From positions 1 to 64,000 of the forward strand of contig JAUIHM010000005.1 in assembly GCA_030432315.1 (NCBI GenBank): DNA of 64,000 nucleotides, read 5' to 3'. Every line of letters begins with the position of its first letter. Position 1 is the first letter of the stretch. The notes under the pieces were generated by a model. It had not been told where the DNA came from and did not search any database. It saw only the letters and a program-made list of their open reading frames with translations. The position numbers and the translations under genes were made by a program. The stretch is from Alphaproteobacteria bacterium. Its GTDB lineage: Bacteria > Pseudomonadota > Alphaproteobacteria > Rhodobacterales > Rhodobacteraceae. Below are positions 36,158 through 45,380 of the stretch, in pieces.

Positions 36158-37267
36158 ATGACCGCAGCCAAAACGCCGATCCTCCAGTTTGGTACCAGCC
36201 GTTTCCTTCAGGCCCATGCCGACCTTTTCATCGATGAGGCGCTCGCGGAAGGTTCCGCGCCAGGTCCCGTCACCGTGGTTCAGACCACAGGTGACGCCTC
36301 ACGGGCGGGCCGGGTCAAGGCGCTCGCAAATCCGAACGGCTACCCGGTGCGCATCCGCGGGCTGGAAAACGGCCAGCCGGTTGACAGGACACAGACCGTC
36401 CGCTCCATCCGCCGCGGGCTCAGCACCGCAACGGACTGGGATGTGGTCGTGGGCCTGATGTGTGGCGAGATAACCCATGTGATCTCCAATACCGGCGAGC
36501 GTGGTTTCGAGCCTCAGCCTGCCGATCTCGGCAGCCGGTTCGACCAGGCGATGTCCTATCCGGCGAAGCTCCAGCTTCTGCTGCGGGCCCGCTACCAGGC
36601 GGGGGAAAAGCCGTTGCAGATCTTTCCCACCGAACTGGTCGAACGTAACGGCGACGTGCTGCGGGCGCGGATTCTCGAACTGGCAGCTACCGGCGACGGC
36701 GCCTACACCACCTGGCTGAAAACCCGGGTGATCTGGGCGAATTCCCTTGTCGACCGCATCGTCTCCGAACCGGTTGAGCCCGCCGGGGCCGTCGCCGAGC
36801 CCTACGGCCTCTGGGCGATCGAGAAGGCACCTGGGCTGATCCCGCCCTGCACCCATCCGATGGTCCGGCTTTTCGACGATCTGAACAAGCCCCTGTCGCT
36901 GAAACTGTTCATTCTCAATCTCGGCCATACCTGTCTGGTGGACGCCTGGAAAAAGGAGTCGAGGGGTGTGGAAACCACCCGCGCCCTGATGGACATCGAC
37001 GAGGTGCGGGAAAACCTCATCGACCTACTAAAGACCGAAGTGCTTCCGGGTTTCGCCGCCGCCGGGATGGGCGACGATGCCGCCGCCTATCTTGAGACCA
37101 CCATTGAACGGATCCGAAATCCGTATCTCGACCATTATCTGCGGGACATCGCCGTCAATCACGACAAGAAGATCGAGTTCCGGATTCGGGCCTTCATCGC
37201 CTGGGCCGCGGCGGCCGGCGACACTACGCCCAAACCCCGCCTCGAAGCGATCCTGGCCGGACGGTGA
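36158..37267 (+). CDS. Mannitol dehydrogenase family protein (tagaturonate reductase/UxaB-like)
   Basis: ILQFGTSRFLQAHADLFIDEAL...VVGLMCGEITHVISNTGERGFEP; IEKAPGLIPPCTHPMVRLFDDL. Confidence 0.85.
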   Translation: MTAAKTPILQFGTSRFLQAHADLFIDEALAEGSAPGPVTVVQTTGDASRAGRVKALANPNGYPVRIRGLENGQPVDRTQTVRSIRRGLSTATDWDVVVGLMCGEITHVISNTGERGFEPQPADLGSRFDQAMSYPAKLQLLLRARYQAGEKPLQIFPTELVERNGDVLRARILELAATGDGAYTTWLKTRVIWANSLVDRIVSEPVEPAGAVAEPYGLWAIEKAPGLIPPCTHPMVRLFDDLNKPLSLKLFILNLGHTCLVDAWKKESRGVETTRALMDIDEVRENLIDLLKTEVLPGFAAAGMGDDAAAYLETTIERIRNPYLDHYLRDIAVNHDKKIEFRIRAFIAWAAAAGDTTPKPRLEAILAGR

Positions 37268-37288
37268 CCGGCCGGGCCTTGCGCCGGG

Positions 37289-38146
37289 TCAGGTGAATCC
37301 TTCCGTTTCGATCTGAAGCACCGTCCCGCAGTGCTTGCAGTGCACCGCGTCGGGATCGTGCAGGGTCAGGCCGCATTCCGGGCAGGGATGGCGCACCTTG
37401 GTCGGGCGGAACAGCACCTGCGCCAGCCGCAGGAACAGCGTCACCCCGAAGATCATCACCGCGACGGAGATCATCCGCCCGGGCGTGCCATCGAGGGTCA
37501 CGTCGCCGAAGCCGGTAGTGGTCAGGGTAGTGACGGTAAAGTAGAGCGCATCCGCATAGTTTTGGATGTCAGGGTTGATGCTGTGCTGCGTGAGGTAGAT
37601 CACGCCGGTCATGATGAAGAGAAAGACCATCAGGTTGATCGCCGCGATCACCACCTCCTCGTTCCGGCGAAAGAATTCGAAGTCCCGCCGCAGCTGCGCG
37701 ACCAACTGATAGGTGCGCAGCAACCGCAGCGTGCGGATGATCCGCAGGAACCCGACTCCTTCGCCAAACAGCGGCAGCAGAAACGATACGATCGCCGCAA
37801 TGTCGGCAAGCGTGAACGGACTGAGGAAATAGCGCGTCCGGTTCGGTGCGATCACCAGCCGCGCGGTGAAATCCGCCAGGATCACCAGGCCGAACACGAG
37901 GTCCAGGAACTCGATCACCATGCTCCTCGGCAGAAACGAGCTGACGATTACGAAAGCGACTGTGACACAATCGAAGATCAGCAGCGTGTAGCGGAACCGG
38001 TGTGCCCGGTCGCTTTCACCTTCGTAGAGTTCGCGCAGCCGCACGACCGCGCCGCCGGTCTTGCCGTTCTGAACGCGGGCGTCCGTCACAGTCCTTCCTC
38101 CCGTTCCTGCCGCGACCGGCAGCCGACGGCCTTTCATGCCCGACAC
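37289..38146 (-). CDS. Voltage-gated-like potassium/ion channel with C-terminal zinc-ribbon
   Basis: LYFTVTTLTTTGFGDVTLDG pore; LRIIRTLRLLRTYQLVAQLRRDFEFF S4-like; C-terminal HPCPECGLTLHDPDAVHCKHCGTVLQ. Confidence 0.88.
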   Translation of the reverse strand: MSGMKGRRLPVAAGTGGRTVTDARVQNGKTGGAVVRLRELYEGESDRAHRFRYTLLIFDCVTVAFVIVSSFLPRSMVIEFLDLVFGLVILADFTARLVIAPNRTRYFLSPFTLADIAAIVSFLLPLFGEGVGFLRIIRTLRLLRTYQLVAQLRRDFEFFRRNEEVVIAAINLMVFLFIMTGVIYLTQHSINPDIQNYADALYFTVTTLTTTGFGDVTLDGTPGRMISVAVMIFGVTLFLRLAQVLFRPTKVRHPCPECGLTLHDPDAVHCKHCGTVLQIETEGFT

Positions 38147-38188
38147 TCCCGGCAGTTCACACTGGAGCCGGGGTGCCCGCGCCGGCCG

Positions 38189-38434
38189 TTACTGGCTGAC
38201 GGGCAACGTCGCCGCCCGGCTCTGTTCCTCGTCGCTCAGGCGGTGCAGATGGGCGATGAAATACCGCATGTGGGCATTGTCCACCGTGCTTTGCGCCGCG
38301 GCCTTCCACGCATTGTAGGCCTTTTCGTAATTTGGGAAGATGCCCACCACGTCGATTTCCTCGACATTGCGAAACTCGTTGCGTGACGGATCCACCAGTT
38401 CACCGCCAAATACCAGATGCAGTCTGTGCGCCAT
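38189..38434 (-). CDS. DUF4170-like protein
   Basis: MAHRLHLVFGGELVDPSRNEFRNVEEIDVVGIFPNYEKAYNAWKAAAQSTVDNAHMRYFIAHLHRL. Confidence 0.8.
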   Translation of the reverse strand: MAHRLHLVFGGELVDPSRNEFRNVEEIDVVGIFPNYEKAYNAWKAAAQSTVDNAHMRYFIAHLHRLSDEEQSRAATLPVSQ

Positions 38435-38610
38435 GGGCTGTCTCCTGATTACCCGCTCCACATGCTCCCCCCATAGGACAATCGGCCCCGGCTGGCAAAG
38501 GTTCCGGGGGCGAAAATCCCAGGAAAACACTGCCTGCTCCGGGTTTGGCGTTCCAGGATGCGCTGATACGGCTATGGTGATGCAACCTTCATCACATTCA
38601 CAGGGTGCCA

Positions 38611-39807
38611 ATGTCCGTATTCTTTCGCCCCCAGGCCGCCAGAAGCCCTTCGGAACCCCATCGTGCCGCCACGCCGCTCGAACTTCTGTTTGATCTGGTG
38701 TCGGTGGTTGCCATCGCCGCCGCCGCCGCCGGGCTGCACCATGCGATTGCCGAAGCCCATGCGGTCGACGGCATCTTCGGCTTTCTGATGGCGTTTTTCG
38801 CCATCTGGTGGGCCTGGATGAACTACACTTGGTTCGCGTCGGCCTATGACAATGACGATACGCTGTTTCGGCTGCTGACGATGCTGATCATGGCGGGTTC
38901 GCTGACCATGGCGGCGGGGATCGGCGACATGTTCACCACCCATGATCTGACCATGCCGGTCGCAGGCTACATCATCATGCGGATCGGCATGACCGCGCTG
39001 TGGCTGCGGGCGGCGCGGCACGATCCTGGCCACCGGCAAACCGCGCTCCGCTACGCCGTTGGCATCGTCCTGGTACAGCTCTACTGGGTGGTGTTCCTGC
39101 TGGCCCAACCGCTGGGCAACGGCATGACCTACGGTCTGTTTTTCCTCGGCGCAGTTCTCGAAATGGCGGTGCCCGCCCTTGCCGAACGGCGGAGCACGAC
39201 CCCCTGGCACAGGCACCACATCATGGAACGCTACGGCCTGCTGACCATCATCGTCCTCGGAGAAACCCTGCTTGCCGTCTCGATGGCACTGCAGCAGTTC
39301 GATCTCGCCGCCAACGGTGCCGCGTTCCTGCGCATTTCGGTTTCCGCGCTGGTGATCGTGTTTTCCATGTGGTGGCTCTATTTCGCCCGCGAGGAACATC
39401 TGCCGACCAACGATCTCAACCGCGCCTTGACCTGGGGCTACGGCCATTTTGTGATTTTCGCTTCTGGCGCGGCGGTGGGCGCCGGGTTTGCGGTTGTGGT
39501 GGACATCGCCGCTCACCATGCGGAGGTATCAGTGCGGACCGGACATTATGCCGTCGCCGTTCCCGTCGCGCTGTTCATGACCGGCCTATGGCTGGTGCGC
39601 GACCGGTTCGGCCTCGCCGAGCCCGCCAGGCTCGTTCTGCCGGCGTTCGCGCTGATTCTGCTTGCGGTGCCGCTCACGCCGTTCGGTCTGGAAGGCACCG
39701 CGCTGATGACGTTGCTCGCGGTTCTGGTGCGCAGCAATCTCGCCCGGGCGGCGGCTGGCGCCGCGCCCGCTCAATCCTCGCTCCGCCATCCGTCGCCGCC
39801 GCAGTAA
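38611..39807 (+). CDS. Low temperature requirement protein A (LtrA) family membrane protein
   Basis: TPLELLFDLVSVVAIAAAAAGLHHAI; HIMERYGLLTIIVLGETLLAVSMAL. Confidence 0.9.
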   Translation: MSVFFRPQAARSPSEPHRAATPLELLFDLVSVVAIAAAAAGLHHAIAEAHAVDGIFGFLMAFFAIWWAWMNYTWFASAYDNDDTLFRLLTMLIMAGSLTMAAGIGDMFTTHDLTMPVAGYIIMRIGMTALWLRAARHDPGHRQTALRYAVGIVLVQLYWVVFLLAQPLGNGMTYGLFFLGAVLEMAVPALAERRSTTPWHRHHIMERYGLLTIIVLGETLLAVSMALQQFDLAANGAAFLRISVSALVIVFSMWWLYFAREEHLPTNDLNRALTWGYGHFVIFASGAAVGAGFAVVVDIAAHHAEVSVRTGHYAVAVPVALFMTGLWLVRDRFGLAEPARLVLPAFALILLAVPLTPFGLEGTALMTLLAVLVRSNLARAAAGAAPAQSSLRHPSPPQ

Positions 39808-40571
39808 TAGCGATACCGGGCCTGCTGCCGAAATCCCCCGGTGTCATCATCTGCGGCCATGCGCCGGATTTCAACACGGCCGCGCTCGATGTCGAGCATT
39901 GCAAAATCGTTCGGCTCGCCGCGTACCCGCGTCGAAAGCCCGGTGCCGCAGTGGACCTGCAGGGTCATCGACCTGTTCTTGCGGACCACGAACGGCTCGA
40001 CGGTCCAGAGATGCAGATGCCCCGACAGGATCACATGTGGACCGCAGTCGGACCAGCGGTCCAGCGCCGCGGCAGCGCCGATCATGATCTTCTTGGCTAT
40101 TTCCGGATGCTGGTGAAACGGATGATGCGCCACCACGATCACCGTCCTTTGACCGCTTTCCCGCTTCAGGATCTCCGCAACCCGCGAAACCTGCGCTGTG
40201 GTGATCCTGCCGCGCTGGTGATGCCAGCGCGACGTCGTATCGAGTGACACGATCCGTGCGTCCGGCAGGTGCCGATCCGGCTCGGTGTCGCCGTGGATCC
40301 AGCGCCGGTACGCCTCCCGCGGCCAGAGAACACGCGCCGGAAGATTGAACAGCGGTATGTCGTGGTTGCCGGGCACCGCGATCCAGTCCCGGTTCAGGGC
40401 GCGCAGAAAGTCCCTCGCCATGCGGAACTGCGCCGGCCGCGCCCGTTGTACAAAATCCCCGGCGATCACCACCAGGTCCGGGTCCTCCTCCGCGACCGCG
40501 TCGAGAAGCGGCTGGACCAAGTCGGGGCGGGCGCGGCCAAAATGCAGGTCTGTGAGAAGGGCCAGCCGCAT
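39771..40571 (-). CDS. Metallophosphoesterase
   Basis: RLALLTDLHFG, VIAGDFVQRA, VPGNHDIPLF, VAHHPFH, LSGHLH. Confidence 0.93.
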   Translation of the reverse strand: MRLALLTDLHFGRARPDLVQPLLDAVAEEDPDLVVIAGDFVQRARPAQFRMARDFLRALNRDWIAVPGNHDIPLFNLPARVLWPREAYRRWIHGDTEPDRHLPDARIVSLDTTSRWHHQRGRITTAQVSRVAEILKRESGQRTVIVVAHHPFHQHPEIAKKIMIGAAAALDRWSDCGPHVILSGHLHLWTVEPFVVRKNRSMTLQVHCGTGLSTRVRGEPNDFAMLDIERGRVEIRRMAADDDTGGFRQQARYRYYCGGDGWRSED

Positions 40572-41485
40572 CAGCCCGTCGTGCCGGCGGTGCGCCGGGG
40601 CACCTTGACCGTCACGGCATTGCTGCGGATGCAGAAGTGAAAAGGCCCGTCCATCGACTGTTTTTCCCCGTCACGGGCGACCAGTCTGCGCCCGCGTTTC
40701 GTTTCGATCAGAATGTCCCGGCCGACGAGCAGTCGATAGTCAACGTCCCGCCGTACACCGCCAAACAGGATCTTCACCGCCCGCCACAGCAGCATAATGC
40801 GACCCGAATCCGGAGCGAGGAACAGTGCGAGCTTGCCCTCGCGCACGGCATCGACCCCGTCAAACCCGTACTGTTCCAGCTGATAGGCGCTGCTCGCCAC
40901 GAACGCCATCGGCGAACGGACCTGGCAGGCTTCGCCGTCGACGGTGATCCGCATGCTGAGCGGACGGTAGATCGTCAGCATCGCCACGATCACCGACCAG
41001 TAGGCGGCGATCCGGCTGCGGCCCCAGCGGCGGTAGATGCCTTCGCGCACGCCGAGCACGGCGGCGTAGGCGCCCAGACTGGCGTTGTTGAGAAAGACGT
41101 GTCCGTTGACCTCTCCCACCGCCAGCGGCGCGTCTTCACCGTTAAGCGCCACGTCGATCGCCTCAGCCGGATCCTCCGGGATCCCGAGCCCGCGGGCGAG
41201 GAAGTTGAACGTCCCCATCGGCACGATCCCGAGTTTGACATCCGTCGACACCAGCGCCGACACTACCGCCCCCATCGTGCCGTCGCCCCCGGCGGCGACA
41301 ATGGTGCCAAAACCCTCACCGACCGCCTTCTCGACCTCCGCTGTCACGGCGGACGGACGCCTGGGAATGCGCAGATCCAGTCGCGGGTTCTCCCGCAGCA
41401 GTTGCTCCGCCCGCTTCGCTTCCGCAGTCTCACCCTTCTTGCCCGACGCCTGGTTGAAAATGACGCAGACGGACGCTTGGGTCAT
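40571..41485 (-). CDS. Diacylglycerol kinase family lipid kinase
   Basis: VIFNQASGKKGETAE, VAAGGDGTMGAVVSAL, IVPMGTFNFLARGLGIP. Confidence 0.92.
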   Translation of the reverse strand: MTQASVCVIFNQASGKKGETAEAKRAEQLLRENPRLDLRIPRRPSAVTAEVEKAVGEGFGTIVAAGGDGTMGAVVSALVSTDVKLGIVPMGTFNFLARGLGIPEDPAEAIDVALNGEDAPLAVGEVNGHVFLNNASLGAYAAVLGVREGIYRRWGRSRIAAYWSVIVAMLTIYRPLSMRITVDGEACQVRSPMAFVASSAYQLEQYGFDGVDAVREGKLALFLAPDSGRIMLLWRAVKILFGGVRRDVDYRLLVGRDILIETKRGRRLVARDGEKQSMDGPFHFCIRSNAVTVKVPRRTAGTTG

Positions 41486-41713
41486 GCCGGTATCTTTTGC
41501 CACAGGATCGCTCTCCAAAAAAGCCCGTAAACTCCGGGCGAACCGGACCGGTTCCACATCCGACATATTCTTCACCACCGCCCGGCCCGCAAGCCCCCCG
41601 AATTGGCGCGACCGGTCGCAACTGACAGTGTTTCGCTTTGCAGAACCCTCTCTCGCGGCTAGAGAGGGCAGTCAGGGCGCGGCTTGCGCCCGATGTCAGG
41701 AAAAGAGGCTGTG

Positions 41714-42055
41714 ATGTTCATTCGCTGCGCGTTCTTCAAAGGCAGGATCAAACCCGGGATGGATGAGGCTTTTCATGCCCACTGGCGCGAAAACCTGGTC
41801 CCGCTCTGGTCCGCGTTTCCCAAACTTCTCGAACTGAGGGTGCTGCGTGAAGTGGAAAGCGACGACCCTGAGAGCCCGTTTCCCCTGACGATGGCAATGA
41901 AGTTTGCCTCCCGGGCCGACATCGAAGAGGCGCTCGCCTCGCCGACCCGCTGGGCCAGCAGGGAAGCCTCAAAGAAGCTGTTCGAAATGTTCGACGGCCA
42001 TGTCATCCACACCGTGTTTGAAGCCGACGGGTTCGAGCCGAAACCTGCCGGCTGA
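41714..42055 (+). CDS. EthD/Dabb-like dimeric alpha-beta barrel protein
   Basis: MFIRCAFFKGRIKPGMDEAFHAHWRENLVPLWSAFPKLLELRVLREVESDDPESPFPLTMAMKFASRADIEEAL. Confidence 0.65.
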   Translation: MFIRCAFFKGRIKPGMDEAFHAHWRENLVPLWSAFPKLLELRVLREVESDDPESPFPLTMAMKFASRADIEEALASPTRWASREASKKLFEMFDGHVIHTVFEADGFEPKPAG

Positions 42056-42118
42056 GCGGAGCCTGTCCCGCGCGGGTCTGTCCCGGATGCCTGCTGCTGT
42101 GATTCCCGTGGCCGAGGG

Positions 42119-42643
42119 CTACCCCTGCCCTTCGGCGCTCCAGGCCTTTTCCTTCACCAGCCGCCGTGCCGCCTCTGCCACCACATCCTCGAACGATCCG
42201 GCAATGTCGACGCTGAACCCGTCTTCATCGGGCTCCAGCGGTTCCAGCGCTGCGAACTGGCTGTCGAGCAGGCTGACCGGCATGAAGTGTCCATCGCGTG
42301 CTGACATCCGCCCCTCGATCACCTCGCGCGATCCAGCCAGATGCAGAAACACCACCGGCCGGCCGGCGGCCTCGCGAATCCGGTCGCGGTACTTGCGCTT
42401 GAGCGCTGAGCACCCGACCAGAACCGGCATCGATGCATCGCGCAGGGCAACGCCGACCAGGTCGAGCCACGGCCAGCGGTCCTCGTCGGTCAGCGGCGTG
42501 CCTGCGGACATTTTCGCGATGTTTGCCGGCGGGTGCAGGTCGTCGCCGTCACGGTAGCGGGCGCCGACAATCTCGCCGACCCGGCGACCCACGGTCGATT
42601 TGCCGCATCCGGCTACCCCCATGACCACGCAGCACGGCATCAA
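42119..42643 (-). CDS. gntK: Gluconokinase
   Basis: VMGVAGCGKSTVGRRVGEIVGARYRDGDDLHPPANIAKMSAGTPLTDEDRWPWL. Confidence 0.95.
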   Translation of the reverse strand: MMPCCVVMGVAGCGKSTVGRRVGEIVGARYRDGDDLHPPANIAKMSAGTPLTDEDRWPWLDLVGVALRDASMPVLVGCSALKRKYRDRIREAAGRPVVFLHLAGSREVIEGRMSARDGHFMPVSLLDSQFAALEPLEPDEDGFSVDIAGSFEDVVAEAARRLVKEKAWSAEGQG

Positions 42644-43413
42644 AGCGACGCCGTGATGCCGCCGTCAACATAGAGCGTATGCCCGTTGACGAAGCTCGAT
42701 GCCGGTGCTGCCAGGAACACGCAGGCCCCGACCAGTTCATCGACATTGCCCCAGCGCCCGGCCGGGGTACGTTTTTCCAGCCAGGCAGTGAATTCCGGGT
42801 CTGCGACCAGCGCCGCGTTCAGTGGCGTGTCGAAATATCCCGGTGCGATCGCATTGCACTGCAGCCCGTGTTTCGCCCAGTCGGTCGCCATGCCCTTGGT
42901 GAGGTTCGCCACCGCGCCCTTGGTGGCGGTGTAGGGTGCGATGCCCGGTCGTGCCAGCAGGGTCTGCACGCTGGCGATGTTGATGATCTTGCCCGCGCCG
43001 CGGCCGATCATGTGCCGAGCCACCGCCTGACCGACATGAAATACCGAGGCGACGTTGGTCTGCAGCAGCCGTTCGAACGCATCGGCGGGGAAATCCTCCA
43101 GTGGGGTGCGGTGCTGCATCCCGGCATTGTTGACCAGAATGTCGATTGCACCGGTCTCGGTCTCGAACCCGTCCACCGCAGCCCGAACGCGCTCGTGGTC
43201 GGTGGCATCGAACCCGAGCACCGCCACCTCTGCGCCCTCGTCCCGCAGGATCTCCGCCGCGGCGTCGAGCTTGGCCGCGTCGCGTCCGTTGAGCACCACC
43301 GCCGCACCGGCTGCCGCAAGCCCGCGCGCAAGCGCGAGGCCGATCCCCTGGGACGACCCGGTCACCAGCGCCCGCCGCCCCGTCAGATCGAAGAGTTCCG
43401 TTCCCGTAGGCAT
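42640..43413 (-). CDS. SDR oxidoreductase, gluconate 5-dehydrogenase-like (IdnO-like)
   Basis: FDLTGRRALVTGSSQGIGLALARGLAAAGAAVVLNGRD; NNAGMQHRTPLEDFP; YTATKGAV. Confidence 0.92.
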   Translation of the reverse strand: MPTGTELFDLTGRRALVTGSSQGIGLALARGLAAAGAAVVLNGRDAAKLDAAAEILRDEGAEVAVLGFDATDHERVRAAVDGFETETGAIDILVNNAGMQHRTPLEDFPADAFERLLQTNVASVFHVGQAVARHMIGRGAGKIINIASVQTLLARPGIAPYTATKGAVANLTKGMATDWAKHGLQCNAIAPGYFDTPLNAALVADPEFTAWLEKRTPAGRWGNVDELVGACVFLAAPASSFVNGHTLYVDGGITASL

Positions 43414-43502
43414 GTTCCACCCCATATTGCGCTCGACATTTTGTTGCAGGTCTTATTTGGTCGTTGCAATAGCCTGTCAAGTCCCGCCCAACCGAGGTTG
43501 CC

Positions 43503-44534
43503 ATGAAGTCGATAGTGATTCACGCCGCAAAAGACCTTCGTATTGACGAGCGTGAAACCGGCGCGCTAGGTCCGGGTGAGGTGATGATCGCCATTGCCCG
43601 CGGCGGCATCTGCGGCTCCGACCTTCATTATTACAATCACGGCGGTTTCGGTGACGTGCGTATCCGCGAGCCGATGACGCTCGGTCACGAGGTGTCGGGT
43701 CACGTCATTGCACTTGGTGACGGTGTTACCGGCCTTGCGGTCGGACAGCTGGTGGCCGTCTCCCCGTCGCGCCCCTGCTACAGCTGCCGTTACTGCCGCG
43801 AGGGCCGGCACAATCACTGCCTCAACATGCGTTTTTACGGCAGCGCCATGCCGTTTCCGCACATTCAGGGCGCGTTTCGCGAAACCCTCGTGGCCGAAGC
43901 GTCCCAGTGCGTTTCCGCCGAGGGACTGACCCCCGGCGAGGCGGCGATGGGCGAACCGCTCGCGGTTTGTCTGCACGGTGTCCGCCAGGCCGGGGAACTG
44001 CTCGGCAAGCGTGTTCTGGTGACGGGATGCGGTCCGATCGGACTGCTCTGCATCCTTGCCGCCCGCCGCGCCGGCGCCGGCGAAATCGTTGCGACCGATC
44101 TCTCGGATTTCACCCTTGGCATGGCCGGAGCCGCCGGGGCGGACCGGACGGTCAACATGGCTGACGCGTCGGACGACCTTGCCGGTTACCACGCCGACAA
44201 GGGACATTTCGACATTCTGCTGGAATGCAGCGGTGCCGCCCCGGCCCTGCGCGCGGCAATTCCGGCTCTGCGGCCGGGTGGAATCATCGTTCAGCTGGGC
44301 CTTGGCGGCGACATGACCCTTCCGGTTCAGGCGATGACAGCCCGCGAGCTTCAACTGCGCGGATCGTTTCGGTTTCACCCCGAGTTCGCCACCGGACTGT
44401 CCCTGATGCAAAAGGGCCTGATCGACGTGAAACCGCTGATCACCCACACCTTTTCCCTGAACGAAGCCGTTGCTGCATTCGAGATGGCCGGCGACCGAAC
44501 TCAGGCGATGAAGGCCCAGATCGCCTTCAACTGA
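43503..44534 (+). CDS. idnD: L-idonate 5-dehydrogenase
   Basis: GGICGSDLHYYNHGGFGDVRIREPMTLGHEVSGHV; SRPCYSCRYCREGRHNHCLNMRFYGSAMPFPHIQGAFRE. Confidence 0.93.
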   Translation: MKSIVIHAAKDLRIDERETGALGPGEVMIAIARGGICGSDLHYYNHGGFGDVRIREPMTLGHEVSGHVIALGDGVTGLAVGQLVAVSPSRPCYSCRYCREGRHNHCLNMRFYGSAMPFPHIQGAFRETLVAEASQCVSAEGLTPGEAAMGEPLAVCLHGVRQAGELLGKRVLVTGCGPIGLLCILAARRAGAGEIVATDLSDFTLGMAGAAGADRTVNMADASDDLAGYHADKGHFDILLECSGAAPALRAAIPALRPGGIIVQLGLGGDMTLPVQAMTARELQLRGSFRFHPEFATGLSLMQKGLIDVKPLITHTFSLNEAVAAFEMAGDRTQAMKAQIAFN

Positions 44535-45191
44535 GCCCGCCCCAACGCGTCGCTTGCCCCGGCGACCGGCACCTCCCCCGGATGTGCCACCTGTCGGCTG
44601 GCAGACAATCGGGAATCACGCTTCCGTTTTGGAATATGGAAAGCGTTTTACTCTCCTCCAGGTGGAATACAACCATCGAGACTGGAGAAAGCCGACCATC
44701 AGTTACAGAATAGTTGCAGGTTTTTGCGGCTTTCCCTGCCACGGGTCCATGTTTCAGCGCCAAACGCCGGTGATTTCCGTTAACTTTGTATTGTGAAGAT
44801 TGTTGCCGTCAGTCGGTCCAACTATATAAGTTAACAGGTAGCGCAACCGCCCGTTGTACGACATTTGCGTGGTTTTGACTGAACGCCCTTTTTTTTGGCG
44901 GTATCATTCTCACGCGGAGCCGGTCTGAACATTGGTGTGATTGCCGAATCGTGCCGGGATGGAGGGGTCCTGCCGGTACGGGCTGCTTCCGGGGTCGCAT
45001 GGCGCCCGCCAGGTCCGGACAGGGACCGCGGCAGGGTCCATCCGGGCGCAGCACCACGAGGATGGGTCTGGCGAGGGGGTCCGGAAGTGCTGATGGTTGT
45101 TTCCCGTACAGACGCGAAAAGACGCGAAGGCGTACCGACTCGCGGTGCGCTTGAAGGCCGGTATGTTCCGTATTGGGGACCCGGAAGTTTT

Positions 45192-45216
45192 GGACAAAAT
45201 CTGTATGGTTTTGTCC
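45192..45216. other. Leader hairpin in 846-bp intergenic region upstream of glycan cassette
   Basis: GGACAAAA-tctgtatgg-TTTTGTCC, perfect 8-bp stem. Confidence 0.4.
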
Positions 45217-45380
45217 CCAAAAGACTGCCCGCGGAATTAACTGCGGATTAGCTGATCGTGGCGTAGGAGACCGCACCTGATCACACCGTCGCGGGCCTGG
45301 CCGTGCGAACGAACAGGGGCGGTATGACGCGGGATCGGTCCGGTAACAAGTAGGGGGTTGGCTCCCTTTGAGGATTTGTA

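Noticed and set aside
44779-44835. GTTAACTT / AAGTTAAC inverted repeat
   Set aside because: Arms only 8 bp with a loop over 40 bp in an AT-rich stretch; could be chance, so not claimed as an operator.
44809-45276. 155-aa minus-strand and overlapping small ORFs in the intergenic region
   Set aside because: No recognisable domain, biased composition, multiple overlapping frames; treated as non-coding.
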